Positions 1 through 6,302 of a DNA stretch of 12,564 bases are shown in pieces. The notes below the pieces were generated by a model that saw nothing but the letters and a program-made list of their open reading frames with translations, searched no databases and was not told the DNA's origin. The stretch lies in NCBI GenBank assembly GCA_003511885.1, contig DOIX01000242.1:15887-28450 (forward strand), given 5' to 3'. This DNA is from Cyanobacteria bacterium UBA11153 (GTDB lineage Bacteria; Cyanobacteriota; Cyanobacteriia; Cyanobacteriales; Coleofasciculaceae). The position numbers and the translations under genes are program-made. Within the stretch, counting starts at the first letter, position 1. Every line of letters starts with the position of its first letter.

Positions 1-99
1 CACACCAAAAAACCCACACCCCTTTCGACAAATTTACTATCCAATTTAGATGCGCCGCAGCTTAATGGTAAACTGCAATCTGCTGAATCGATCGTACAG

Positions 100-120
100 A
101 GGGGGAGTGGGGAGTAGGTA
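100..120. repeat. Heptamer repeat run (AGGGGGA-type, 3 units)
   Basis: The units AGGGGGA, GTGGGGA and GTAGGTA follow each other with exact 7-nt spacing. This is the same style of degenerate heptamer array found at seven other intergenic places in the window. Confidence 0.5.
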
Positions 121-199
121 AGGCGTGTTCCTCCCAAGCTGGAGACGGAAACCCTGAATAATCTGCCTCCCTGCCAGAATGTAGAGTGTCAGCCTGAAA

Positions 200-208
200 T
201 GATATACT
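200..208 (+). promoter_or_regulatory. Candidate extended -10 promoter for the secE operon
   Basis: TGATATACT matches an extended -10 element (TGn plus TATAAT-like hexamer). It would give a leader of about 105 nt before the secE start. No good -35 hexamer lies 17 nt upstream, which an extended -10 promoter can tolerate. A TTGACA at 269-274 is closer to the gene but lacks a matching -10 and would leave almost no leader. This is inference from motif only. Confidence 0.35.
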
Positions 209-320
209 GGAAAAAGCGGAATATTATGGAAAGCATCGGGAAATCGGCTTGCTCAGATTAACTGATTCTTGACAGATCAAAGTATGGCTCATCGCTAAAT
301 TGATAGGGGAGAAAAAACTT

Positions 321-560
321 GTGGCCAAAAAAACTAAAACTGAAACCAAAGAAGCAGAGACTCAAGAAAGTTCATCTGGATTTAACCCAGTGAATTTTTT
401 TGAGCAAACCAAAGAAGAACTCAGTAAAGTTGTTTGGCCATCCAGGCAGCAGTTAATTAGCGAGTCAGCCGCAGTGCTGATGATGGTCGTTCTCTCTGCT
501 ACGATCATATATTTGGTCGATAACTTCTTTTCGTGGGGATCGGGAAAGGTATTTGGATGA
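321..560 (+). CDS. secE: Preprotein translocase subunit SecE
   Basis: SecE is the small essential clamp subunit of the SecYEG channel in the plasma and thylakoid membranes. The 79-residue product has a charged, Lys/Glu/Thr-rich N terminus, then the family core NFFEQTKEELSKVVWPSRQQ with the diagnostic VVWPSR, then one hydrophobic membrane helix (VLMMVVLSATIIYLVDNFF) near the C terminus. The length and single membrane helix fit cyanobacterial and other short SecE proteins, as opposed to the three-helix E. coli form. I chose the GTG start at 321 because AGGGGAG lies 9 nt upstream; an in-frame TTG at 300 has no ribosome binding site. The stop codon overlaps the nusG start (ATGA), so translational coupling is likely. 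Confidence 0.95.
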   Translation: MAKKTKTETKEAETQESSSGFNPVNFFEQTKEELSKVVWPSRQQLISESAAVLMMVVLSATIIYLVDNFFSWGSGKVFG

Positions 561-1174
561 ATACTGTGACAGACGAATCGCTCGAGTCCAATGAACAGCT
601 AGAAATAGATACATCCGCACGTTGGTATGCGGTTCAAGTGGCATCGGGCTGTGAAAAACGAGTCAAAGCCAACCTGGAACAACGCATTCAAACCCTGGAT
701 GTAGCAGATCGGATTTTAAGAGTCCAGATTCCCCAAACACCAACAGTGAAAATCCGTAAGGATGGTTCCAGGCAACACTCGGAAGAAAAAGTCTTCCCAG
801 GCTACGTGCTAGTTCAAATGATTATGGACGATCACGCTTGGCAAGTTGTCAAAAACACACCAAATGTGATTAATTTTGTGGGAGCCGAACAAAAACGTCG
901 CTATGGAAGAGGGCGGGGACATGTCAAACCAATGCCCCTAAGTCCAGGCGAAGTGGAGAGGATATTCAAGCAAGCCGAAGAACAAGAGCCAGTCATCAAA
1001 GTTGATATGGCTGTCGGCGATAAAATATTGGTGTTATCAGGTCCATTTAAAGAATTTGAAGGTGAAGTCATTGAAGTTAGCCCCGAAAGGAGCAAACTCA
1101 AAGCATTACTATCAATTTTCGGGCGGGATACACCAGTCGAGTTGGAATTTAATCAAGTTGAAAAAACAAGCTAA
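557..1174 (+). CDS. nusG: Transcription termination/antitermination factor NusG
   Basis: NusG binds RNA polymerase through its N-terminal NGN domain and links it to the ribosome or Rho through its C-terminal KOW domain. The 205-residue product starts with about 25 acidic/polar residues, continues with [20 protein letters not shown] (NGN strand 1 and helix 1) and [13 protein letters not shown] (the conserved FPGYV core), and ends with a KOW domain containing [19 protein letters not shown] and [11 protein letters not shown]. The ATG at 557 is preferred because GGGAAAGG lies at 542-549; an in-frame GTG at 533 sits inside secE with no ribosome binding site. It overlaps secE by 4 nt and is followed 2 nt later by rplK, so the three are probably cotranscribed. 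Confidence 0.97.
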   Translation: MNTVTDESLESNEQLEIDTSARWYAVQVASGCEKRVKANLEQRIQTLDVADRILRVQIPQTPTVKIRKDGSRQHSEEKVFPGYVLVQMIMDDHAWQVVKNTPNVINFVGAEQKRRYGRGRGHVKPMPLSPGEVERIFKQAEEQEPVIKVDMAVGDKILVLSGPFKEFEGEVIEVSPERSKLKALLSIFGRDTPVELEFNQVEKTS

Positions 1175-1176
1175 CC

Positions 1177-1602
1177 ATGGCTAAAAAAGTAGTTGCAATC
1201 ATCAAGTTGGCTCTCAATGCAGGGAAAGCCAACCCCGCTCCCCCTGTCGGTCCAGCACTGGGTCAACATGGGGTGAACATTATGGCGTTTTGTAAAGAAT
1301 ATAACGCCAAAACAGCAGATCAAGCTGGCATGGTTGTGCCAGTGGAAATATCGGTATTTGAGGATCGCAGCTTCACCTTCGTACTCAAAACCCCACCCGC
1401 ATCCGTGCTAATTAGAAAAGCAGCCGGAATCGAAAGAGGTTCGAGCGAACCCAACAAAAAGAAAGTGGGTAAGATTACCAGAGCGCAACTGCGAGAAATC
1501 GCCCAAACGAAAATGCCCGACATCAACGCCAACGATATCGAAGCAGCAATGAGAATCGTGGAAGGCACAGCCCGGAATATGGGAGTTGCGATCGCAGATT
1601 AG
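1177..1602 (+). CDS. rplK: 50S ribosomal protein L11
   Basis: L11 binds 23S rRNA at the GTPase-associated centre beside the L10/L12 stalk. The 141-residue product has the normal length. The N-terminal domain carries [20 protein letters not shown] and [17 protein letters not shown], including the proline-rich switch region at the thiopeptide-binding face. The C-terminal rRNA-binding domain carries [20 protein letters not shown] and ends [13 protein letters not shown]. No clear ribosome binding site precedes the start and nusG ends only 2 nt upstream, so reinitiation by ribosomes finishing nusG is likely. A HIP1 octamer lies at 1588-1595 inside the last codons, and a heptamer array begins immediately after the stop codon. 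Confidence 0.99.
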   Translation: MAKKVVAIIKLALNAGKANPAPPVGPALGQHGVNIMAFCKEYNAKTADQAGMVVPVEISVFEDRSFTFVLKTPPASVLIRKAAGIERGSSEPNKKKVGKITRAQLREIAQTKMPDINANDIEAAMRIVEGTARNMGVAIAD

Positions 1603-1681
1603 TTAGAAGTTGTTTGTTATTTGTTATTTGTTAAAAGTTGTTTGTAAAGAGTTACAAAAACAAAAAACAAAAAACCCAAAA
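1603..1681. repeat. Heptamer array in inverted arrangement between rplK and rplA
   Basis: Immediately after the rplK stop come seven consecutive 7-nt units (TTAGAAG, TTGTTTG, TTATTTG, TTATTTG, TTAAAAG, TTGTTTG, TAAAGAG) up to 1651. From 1661 the complementary style appears as CAAAAAA, CAAAAAA, CCCAAAA. The strand changes from T/G-rich to A/C-rich, so the RNA could form a loose imperfect hairpin. No canonical terminator was seen in the gap. Confidence 0.7.
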
Positions 1682-1725
1682 CAAAGAAGCAAAACACAAC
1701 AACCAAAGTTAAGTAAACATTATTA

Positions 1726-1759
1726 GGGGAAGAAGTAATAAAGCTTCGTTAATCACCCC
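1726..1759 (+). promoter_or_regulatory. Possible L1 translational operator in front of rplA
   Basis: GGGG (1726-1729) can pair with CCCC (1756-1759), and inside it GAAG (1732-1735) can pair with CTTC (1744-1747). The two stems are separated by an asymmetric internal loop (two bases on the 5' side, eight on the 3' side). The outer stem ends exactly where the AGGAG ribosome binding site (1760-1764) begins. L1 is known to repress its own mRNA by binding a stem with an asymmetric loop that mimics its 23S rRNA site. Assignment here is inference from position and shape only; I did not match specific conserved bases. Confidence 0.3.
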
Positions 1760-1770
1760 AGGAGATATAA

Positions 1771-2487
1771 ATGGCAAGAAAGACATCGCGACGACTGCAA
1801 GAATTGCAAAAAAAGGTTGAAGCTAAAGCTTACCCGCCCTTAGAAGCACTAGCACTGTTAAAGGAAACCGCCACAGCCAAGTTTCCAGAATCCGCAGAAG
1901 CCCATATTCGTTTGGGAATTGACCCAAAATACACCGATCAACAACTAAGAACAACGGTAGTACTACCAAAAGGAACAGGACAAACTGTCCGCGTTGCCGT
2001 CATTGCCAGAGGAGAAAAAGTCACAGAAGCCAGTAACTCTGGGGCCGATATAGTCGGTTCCGAAGAATTGATTACACAAATTCAAGGCGGGATGATGGAC
2101 TTCGACAAGCTCATTGCCACGCCCGATATGATGCCACAAGTTGCCAAATTAGGTAAACTTTTAGGACCGCGAGGATTGATGCCCTCACCCAAAGGCGGTA
2201 CAGTTACCTTCGATCTCGCTGCCGCAATTGGCGAATTCAAAGCAGGTAAACTAGAATTCCGAGCCGATCGCACGGGTATCGTTCATGTTATGTTTGGTAA
2301 GGCTTCTTTTGCCCCCGAAGATCTCCTTGTGAACCTGAAAGCATTACAAGAAACCATCGATCGCAACCGTCCTTCCGGTGCAAAGGGTCGATATTGGCGT
2401 ACCATGTATGTATCGGCAACAATGGGACCTGCAATTCAAGTAGATATTACTGGCCTGCGGGATCTGAAAGTTGGTGATGCAGCATAA
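1771..2487 (+). CDS. rplA: 50S ribosomal protein L1
   Basis: L1 forms the mobile stalk beside the ribosomal E site and helps release deacylated tRNA; in several bacteria it also represses its own operon. The 238-residue product matches the usual bacterial length. The N terminus is [17 protein letters not shown]. Domain II contains [20 protein letters not shown] (about residues 126-145), the family signature. The C-terminal part of domain I carries [19 protein letters not shown] and ends [17 protein letters not shown]. The start is supported by AGGAG 6 nt upstream. The 168-bp gap after rplK is long compared with the E. coli operon and holds a repeat array and a possible L1 operator. Confidence 0.99.
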   Translation: MARKTSRRLQELQKKVEAKAYPPLEALALLKETATAKFPESAEAHIRLGIDPKYTDQQLRTTVVLPKGTGQTVRVAVIARGEKVTEASNSGADIVGSEELITQIQGGMMDFDKLIATPDMMPQVAKLGKLLGPRGLMPSPKGGTVTFDLAAAIGEFKAGKLEFRADRTGIVHVMFGKASFAPEDLLVNLKALQETIDRNRPSGAKGRYWRTMYVSATMGPAIQVDITGLRDLKVGDAA

Positions 2488-2543
2488 TCAGAGGTGAGAG
2501 AGAAGAGGGAAGAAGCAAGAGGTAGGAGGTAGGAGGTAAGATA
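2488..2543. repeat. Purine-rich heptamer array after rplA
   Basis: Eight consecutive 7-nt units start directly after the rplA stop: TCAGAGG, TGAGAGA, GAAGAGG, GAAGAAG, CAAGAGG, TAGGAGG, TAGGAGG, TAAGATA. The + strand is almost pure purine. Unlike the other large arrays there is no nearby complementary half. The L10 leader begins immediately downstream. Confidence 0.65.
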
Positions 2544-2544
2544 G

Positions 2545-2750
2545 TCTAGTTTGAGTTGTAAATCCCAAACTAAATAGGATCGTACCAAAGACAGCAGGTG
2601 CAAAATGCTTAATATCCTGCCGAGGCGATCGTTTTCAGTATCCACCGTGCCACTAACATTAGTGTACGAGATTAATGCCTGACATTAATGTTAGTGGCAG
2701 GATTCCCAAGATACAAAGCGAAACCCCGGCATGGATTCCGGGGTTTTGTT
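2545..2750 (+). promoter_or_regulatory. Ribosomal protein L10 leader (rplJ autoregulatory RNA)
   Basis: The conserved block of the bacterial L10 leader is plain: AAAGACAGCAGGTGC (2587-2601), then TTAATATCCTGCCGAGG (2609-2625). GCAGG (2594-2598) pairs with CCTGC (2616-2620), and GATCG (2578-2582) can pair with CGATC (2626-2630) as a closing stem. An additional 7-bp hairpin, TAGTTTG (2548-2554) with CAAACTA (2566-2572), lies 5' of it. In this family the L10-L12 complex binds the leader and lowers expression of rplJ-rplL. A 14-bp hairpin (2648-2661 with 2686-2699) and an intrinsic terminator (2721-2747) follow, so control here is likely by transcription attenuation as well as at translation. The exact 5' boundary is not certain. 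Confidence 0.85.
2721..2750 (+). terminator. Intrinsic attenuator upstream of rplJ
   Basis: AAACCCCGG (2721-2729) pairs perfectly with CCGGGGTTT (2738-2746) around an 8-nt loop, followed by a T-rich TTTTGTT. It lies between the L10 leader and the rplJ ribosome binding site (AGGAGGTGA, 2771-2779), the expected place for a regulated terminator that sets rplJ-rplL levels. Confidence 0.85.
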
Positions 2751-2787
2751 ATGGCAAAAACTAACAACAAAGGAGGTGAGATGAAGA

Positions 2788-3354
2788 ATGGGCAGAACAC
2801 TAGAAAATAAACAGGAGGTTCTTGAAGATCTTAAGCAAATATTGAGCGAATCTCAGTTAGCAATTGTCATCGACTATCAAGGACTTTCTGTTGCTGAAAT
2901 TACCGAGTTGCGGAATCGCCTCCGCCCCACAGGCACAATCTGTAAGGTGACAAAAAACACCCTAATGCGACGTGCCGTAGAAGACGATCCGACATGGAAA
3001 CCGATGACGGAATTCCTCAAAGGATCGACCGCATTTATGCTGGTGAAAGACGATCTCGGTGGTGCAATTAAAGCATACCAAGAATTCCAGAAAGCCAGCA
3101 AGAAGACGGAATTCAGGGGCGGCGTAATGCAGGGACGCGCCTTGAATGAAGAGGAAGTAAAGGCGATCGCATCCTTGCCATCCAAGGAACAACTCATCGC
3201 TCAAATCGCAGGTGCAATCAATTCTCTGGCAACCAAACTTGCCGTGGGGATCAACGAAGTACCAGCATCCTTGGGACGCAGTATCAACGAAGTACCAGCA
3301 TCCCTCGGTCGCTGTTTGCAGGCGATCGCACAAAAAGAAGAAAGCGATGCTTAG
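2788..3354 (+). CDS. rplJ: 50S ribosomal protein L10 with duplicated L12-binding segment
   Basis: L10 is the base of the ribosomal stalk: its N-terminal domain holds 23S rRNA with L11, and its C-terminal helix binds L12 dimers in series. The 188-residue product has the family N-terminal domain (KQEVLEDLKQILSESQLAIV, then DYQGLSVAEITELRNRLR and KVTKNTLMRRAV). From about residue 131 the C-terminal helix follows. In it INEVPASLGRS (residues 155-165) is repeated at once as INEVPASLGRC (166-176). The encoding 33-nt copies (3250-3282, 3283-3315) differ at only 4 bases and the first 21 are identical. The ATG at 2788 is set by AGGAGGTGA 8 nt upstream; the ATG at 2781 is out of frame and closes after nine codons. 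Regulation is by the L10 leader and attenuator upstream. Confidence 0.99.
   Translation: MGRTLENKQEVLEDLKQILSESQLAIVIDYQGLSVAEITELRNRLRPTGTICKVTKNTLMRRAVEDDPTWKPMTEFLKGSTAFMLVKDDLGGAIKAYQEFQKASKKTEFRGGVMQGRALNEEEVKAIASLPSKEQLIAQIAGAINSLATKLAVGINEVPASLGRSINEVPASLGRCLQAIAQKEESDA
3250..3315 (+). repeat. In-frame 33-nt tandem duplication inside rplJ
   Basis: Two adjacent 33-nt copies are 29/33 identical by eye, with the first 21 nt the same. Each encodes one 11-residue unit of the L10 C-terminal helix (INEVPASLGR plus S or C). The four differences lie in the second part, and most are silent. Confidence 0.97.
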
Positions 3355-3454
3355 TTATTGGTTATTAGTTGTTAGTTGTTAATCATCAATTGTTAATTCT
3401 TGGCAAACAAATAACAACAAAACCAAAAACCAAAAACCAAAAACCAAAAACCAA
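3355..3454. repeat. Heptamer array in inverted arrangement between rplJ and rplL
   Basis: TTATTGG, TTATTAG, TTGTTAG and TTGTTAA follow the rplJ stop codon without a gap (3355-3382). After a 40-nt centre, four exact copies of CCAAAAA (3423-3450) plus a partial copy run up to the rplL ribosome binding site AAGGAG (3457-3462). The two halves are roughly complementary, so a weak stem could form in the mRNA between the two stalk genes. Confidence 0.8.
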
Positions 3455-3469
3455 TTAAGGAGTTTATCC

Positions 3470-3871
3470 ATGTCTGCTGCAACTGATGAAATTTTGGAAA
3501 AACTAAAATCACTAACTTTACTAGAAGCATCTGAGTTAGTGAAGCAAATTGAAGAAGCATTCGGCGTTAGCGCTGCTGCTCCCGCAGGTGGCATGATGAT
3601 GATGGCTGGTGCTATGCCCGGTGCTGCCCCTGCCGCTGCTGAAGAAGTTGAAGTCCAAACCGAATTCAACGTCATCCTTGAAGAAGTTCCCGCTGACAAG
3701 AAGATTGCTATTCTGAAAGTCGTTCGGGCACTGACAGGTTTAGGCTTGAAGGAAGCCAAAGACTTAGTAGAAGCTGCGCCTAAGCCAGTTAAAGAAGCTA
3801 TTGCCAAAGATGCCGCTGAGGATGCCAAGAAGCAACTTGAAGAAGCTGGCGCTAAAGTTAGCATCAAGTAG
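3470..3871 (+). CDS. rplL: 50S ribosomal protein L7/L12
   Basis: L12 is the multicopy stalk protein that recruits and stimulates the translation GTPases. The 133-residue product has three parts. An N-terminal dimerisation and L10-binding domain ([20 protein letters not shown], through about residue 33) comes first. A flexible Ala/Pro/Gly hinge with a MMMM run (about 34-60) follows. The C-terminal factor-binding domain contains [20 protein letters not shown] and [20 protein letters not shown], with the canonical Lys-rich face. AAGGAG lies 7 nt upstream of the ATG. It follows rplJ by 115 nt and is closed by a strong terminator, so it is the last gene of the cluster; rpoB does not follow, as is usual in cyanobacteria. 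Confidence 0.99.
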   Translation: MSAATDEILEKLKSLTLLEASELVKQIEEAFGVSAAAPAGGMMMMAGAMPGAAPAAAEEVEVQTEFNVILEEVPADKKIAILKVVRALTGLGLKEAKDLVEAAPKPVKEAIAKDAAEDAKKQLEEAGAKVSIK

Positions 3872-3943
3872 TAACATTTCTCTTCAGCTTTAGAAGCCGG
3901 AAGCACCACACTAAAAAGGGACTCTCTTGGGTGTGGGCTGAAT

Positions 3944-3978
3944 AATGGGGTAACTTTGTAGTGAAGTTACCCCATTTT
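3944..3978 (+). terminator. Intrinsic terminator after rplL
   Basis: AATGGGGTAACTT (3944-3956) pairs perfectly with AAGTTACCCCATT (3964-3976) around a 7-nt loop and runs into TTTT. It ends the ribosomal protein cluster. The complementary strand has AAAA at its own 5' side, so some bidirectional activity is possible. Confidence 0.9.
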
Positions 3979-4671
3979 GAATGGACAGTCTATTACTGAA
4001 TTCCTCAAACCCTTGATTAGAAAGATTTCTTCTCCATCCAAGAGGCAATAGCCCCTAGTCCCTCGCTATAGAAACTGCCCTCATCCCTTCTTTCCACAAG
4101 GAACTGGGTATTGAGTTACTTTAAGTTATTATGTATTGGTAATTTTTGCAAAACGATCAGGAACAAGGATGTAAGGCTATGAAAGAAGTATTGCAGAAGG
4201 TTTACTGCCAACGAAACCATTGAGTTAGGACTTACCCAGAAACCTCCAATATTCTTGAGAGTGCGTAAGTCAGATCGGTTTTTGTCGCAGTAAACCATCA
4301 GGAATGGGGTAGTTGTCACCGATAAACATAGTCCAGCTAAACCAGCAAGAATAGGGTGGGCAGCGCTGATAAGTTTCATTCTTTCTTATGACAACTCATG
4401 CCGTTTCCCAGACTGTAAGCATCTTGGCGGTAAAACCCCACCAAATACCAGGAGAGTATCACCAATAGCAATCCCGGCGTTTTTCCCACTGGTATTCTGT
4501 TGTTGGAAAGCGCTTACCCTTCAAAACCAGGGAAAATTATTGGGAGGGATTGGTTAAAATTCCCCGATTGATGATAGACTTCCCATCAAGTGCTACGGGT
4601 CGCACGGGAATCGTCAAGACGCAAAGCGTCACGTTTGTGTGAGGAATGTTCGATAAAGGAATCTAATATCT
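3979..4671. other. Long intergenic region between rplL and mraY
   Basis: No gene is convincing in these roughly 690 bp. Seen here are a heptamer fragment GCCCCTAGTCCCT (4051-4063) that recurs at 8778-8790, a foldback structure (4199-4296), a small hairpin GACGC-AAA-GCGTC (4618-4630) and the mraY ribosome binding site AAAGGA (4655-4660). An 87-codon frame on the - strand (4116-4379) starts with a hydrophobic stretch (MKLISAAHPILAGLAGLCLS), but most of it lies in the foldback structure, it lacks a good ribosome binding site and it matches nothing I know. A mraY promoter probably lies in the last 150 bp, but I could not place one. Confidence 0.5.
4199..4296. repeat. Foldback (MITE-like) element, about 98 bp
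   Basis: GGTTTACTGC (4199-4208) is a perfect inverted repeat of GCAGTAAACC (4287-4296). Nested inside, GACTTAC (4229-4235) pairs with GTAAGTC (4265-4271), and the stretches between the two pairs are also partly complementary. The result is an imperfect palindrome without coding capacity. No clear target-site duplication was seen. Confidence 0.55.
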
Positions 4672-5790
4672 GTGGTAGACGCAAAATTAACTTCTAGACA
4701 GTCGCTCAACTTAACAGGATCCAACCTCTTGACGTTATTGATAGCTGGTTTGAGCCTGGGATCGATAATTTTGGATTGGGTAGCAGGGCAATCCCCTTTG
4801 GCAGGACTCTCTATGACTTTGCCAATGTGGATTTGTGGTCTCTTGACTGCGGCTTTGGGCTACTGGGCTGTTCCCCTTCTCCAAGCCCTGAAAATCGGAC
4901 AAATTATTCGTGAAGATGGACCTCAAACTCACTTACAAAAAGCAGGTACTCCTACTATGGGCGGATTGTTTTTCGTCCCTGTGGCTGTAGTTGTGGCTTT
5001 GTTGTGGTCAGGATTAGTTGTCGGGGTGGAAGACTTTATCTCTGTCTTGGCGATATCTGTGGTGACTCTTGCTTATGGTGCAATTGGTTGGTTGGATGAT
5101 TGGCAAATTGTCCGCCGTCGCTCTAATAAAGGTATTTCTCCCCGGATGAAATTGGCGCTGCAAACTACTGTGGGATTGTTGTTTTGTATCTGGTTAGCAG
5201 CAACTCAACCCGCTAGTATTACGACTGTTAATTTGCCTTTTGGGATAGCGTTACCTTTGGGTGCGATGTTTTGGCCTTTGGCGCTCTTTGTGTTAGCAGC
5301 AGAAAGTAATGCTACTAACCTGACTGATGGGGTGGATGGATTGGCAGGAGGTACTTGTGCGATCGCATTATTAGCCCTTGCTGCTATTGTTGCCCCAACC
5401 GCACCTGGTTTGATGATTTTCTGTGCCTGTTTTAGTGGCAGTTGTTTGGGTTTTGTCGCTCACAATCGCCATCCCGCTACAGTATTTATGGGCGATACGG
5501 GTTCTCTAGCATTGGGAGGCGCACTGGCTGCGGTAGGATTGTTGAGTCAGAACCTCTGGTGTTTGTTTGTGATTAGCGGACTTTTCTTGATTGAGTCTCT
5601 ATCGGTAATTGCTCAAGTTGCTTATTACAAGGCCACCAAAGATGCCAATGGAATTGGCAAGCGCTTGTTTAAAATGTCACCTTTTCATAACCATTTGGAA
5701 TTAAGTGGTTGGTCGGAAATTAAAATTGTGGGTGTTTTTTATCTGGTTAATGGAATTCTAGCTCTGTTTTGCCTGAATATGAATCTGTGA
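4672..5790 (+). CDS. mraY: Phospho-N-acetylmuramoyl-pentapeptide transferase MraY
   Basis: MraY transfers phospho-MurNAc-pentapeptide from UDP to undecaprenyl phosphate, making lipid I on the inner face of the plasma membrane. The 372-residue product is strongly hydrophobic, with about ten membrane helices. Family motifs appear in order: EDGPQTHLQKAGTPTMGG; GWLDDWQ with the catalytic Asp pair D142-D143; NATNLTDGVDGLAGG; FMGDTGSLALGG with the third Asp D275; and SPFHNHLELSGW near the C terminus. The last motif is usually HHH; here residue 340 is Asn. The start is a GTG with AAAGGA 11 nt upstream. It stands apart from other cell-wall genes, as is common in cyanobacteria. A hairpin at 6031-6054 probably ends its transcript. 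Confidence 0.97.
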   Translation: MVDAKLTSRQSLNLTGSNLLTLLIAGLSLGSIILDWVAGQSPLAGLSMTLPMWICGLLTAALGYWAVPLLQALKIGQIIREDGPQTHLQKAGTPTMGGLFFVPVAVVVALLWSGLVVGVEDFISVLAISVVTLAYGAIGWLDDWQIVRRRSNKGISPRMKLALQTTVGLLFCIWLAATQPASITTVNLPFGIALPLGAMFWPLALFVLAAESNATNLTDGVDGLAGGTCAIALLALAAIVAPTAPGLMIFCACFSGSCLGFVAHNRHPATVFMGDTGSLALGGALAAVGLLSQNLWCLFVISGLFLIESLSVIAQVAYYKATKDANGIGKRLFKMSPFHNHLELSGWSEIKIVGVFYLVNGILALFCLNMNL

Positions 5791-5976
5791 TTTTGATCCC
5801 TTCAGACCTGAGTTCGACGAAAGAGCCGAAGCTGAAAGCCAGTAAATAAGAGCTTTACAGTATTTTCAGATCGAATCTCTTAGGCAAGAAATCGATATTA
5901 CGCTCCCAATGCGTGGTAACTATCATGAAAAAAGTCAAGGGAAAACACCGTTGGCGTAGCCTGGGCGAAGCGCATA

Positions 5977-5997
5977 CTCCGAACTGCGAACTCCGAA
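5977..5997. repeat. Heptamer repeat run (CTCCGAA-type, 3 units)
   Basis: CTCCGAA, CTGCGAA and CTCCGAA follow each other with exact 7-nt spacing, directly downstream of the GCGTAGCC...GCGAAGCGC repeat fragment. Confidence 0.65.
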
Positions 5998-6030
5998 CTC
6001 AGGTCTTCAGAATTTGATAATTTTGGTGGA

Positions 6031-6060
6031 AGCCATCTCAATCAAGAGATGGCTTTATTA
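6031..6060 (+). terminator. Probable terminator downstream of mraY
   Basis: AGCCATCTC (6031-6039) pairs perfectly with GAGATGGCT (6046-6054) around AATCAA, followed by TTATTAT. The T-tract is interrupted, so efficiency may be moderate. It lies about 240 nt after the mraY stop. Confidence 0.6.
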
Positions 6061-6246
6061 TGGCTATCTCTATCTAGCGATCGTACCAATTTCCTAAATA
6101 CTTGCTACAGATAGTCTTCCAGCTCTCCCCTTACTAAGCGGGATTGGGGGGTACATCTCTAGCGCTATTTGAGAAAATTGCGATCATAATGTGCTGTCAC
6201 CAGATGAAAAAGGCTGTAAATCTAAGCGGGGCATCTACCCCCAGAG

Positions 6247-6284
6247 AAAAAGTAGGGGCGGATTTTCCATCCCCTACTTTTTCT
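6247..6284. terminator. Bidirectional terminator, chiefly for the Bax inhibitor-1 gene
   Basis: AAAAAGTAGGGG (6247-6258) pairs perfectly with CCCCTACTTTTT (6271-6282) around a 12-nt loop. Read on either strand the stem is followed by a T-run. It is 20 nt past the stop codon of the - strand gene at 6303 and would also stop read-through from mraY. Confidence 0.85.
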
Positions 6285-6302
6285 TATCTATTCAACTCTT
6301 AA

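Larger units (their letters stand above)
1..320. other. Intergenic region upstream of secE
   Basis: No open reading frame or complete RNA gene is convincing here. The stretch holds a short purine-rich heptamer run (100-120), a candidate extended -10 promoter (200-208) and the secE ribosome binding site AGGGGAG (305-311). Positions 4-20 are repeated in inverted orientation at 7255-7271. In many cyanobacteria rplS and a tRNA-Trp gene precede secE; if they are present here they lie outside the window. Confidence 0.6.
5791..6302. other. Intergenic region between mraY and the Bax inhibitor-1 gene
   Basis: No gene is convincing. The region has a cyanobacterial intergenic repeat fragment (GTTGGCGTAGCCTGGGCGAA, 5950-5969), a heptamer run, and two hairpin terminators. 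Short frames at 5925-6017 (30 codons) and 6205-6303 (32 codons) run through repeats or the terminator and look accidental. Confidence 0.6.

Noticed and set aside
51..120. A tRNA-like D arm (CAGCTTAATGGTAAACTG) upstream of secE, where cyanobacteria may have tRNA-Trp
   Set aside because: No anticodon stem, T arm (GGTTCRA) or acceptor pairing follows; the downstream bases are a G-rich repeat. It resembles a D arm only by chance or is too degenerate to call.
269..301. TTGACA at 269-274 as the -35 of a secE promoter
   Set aside because: The bases 16-18 nt downstream (TCGCTA) are a poor -10, and the transcript would start almost at the ribosome binding site.
2436..2645. - strand frame across the end of rplA and the L10 leader
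   Set aside because: It is antisense to a conserved gene and a conserved RNA leader and has no features of its own.
4116..4379. 87-codon frame on the - strand with a hydrophobic N terminus
   Set aside because: About two thirds lies in or beyond the foldback element, the ribosome binding site is poor, and no family is recognised.
4393..4530. Open stretch on the - strand reading NAGIAIGDTLLVFGGVLPP, resembling a fragment of a beta-propeller protein
   Set aside because: It has no start codon, is under 50 codons, and the resemblance is only in a few Gly/Phe positions; not enough to call a pseudogene.
5925..6017. 30-codon frame MKKVKGKHRWRSLGEAH...
   Set aside because: It reads through the GCGTAGCC repeat and CTCCGAA heptamers; no ribosome binding site.
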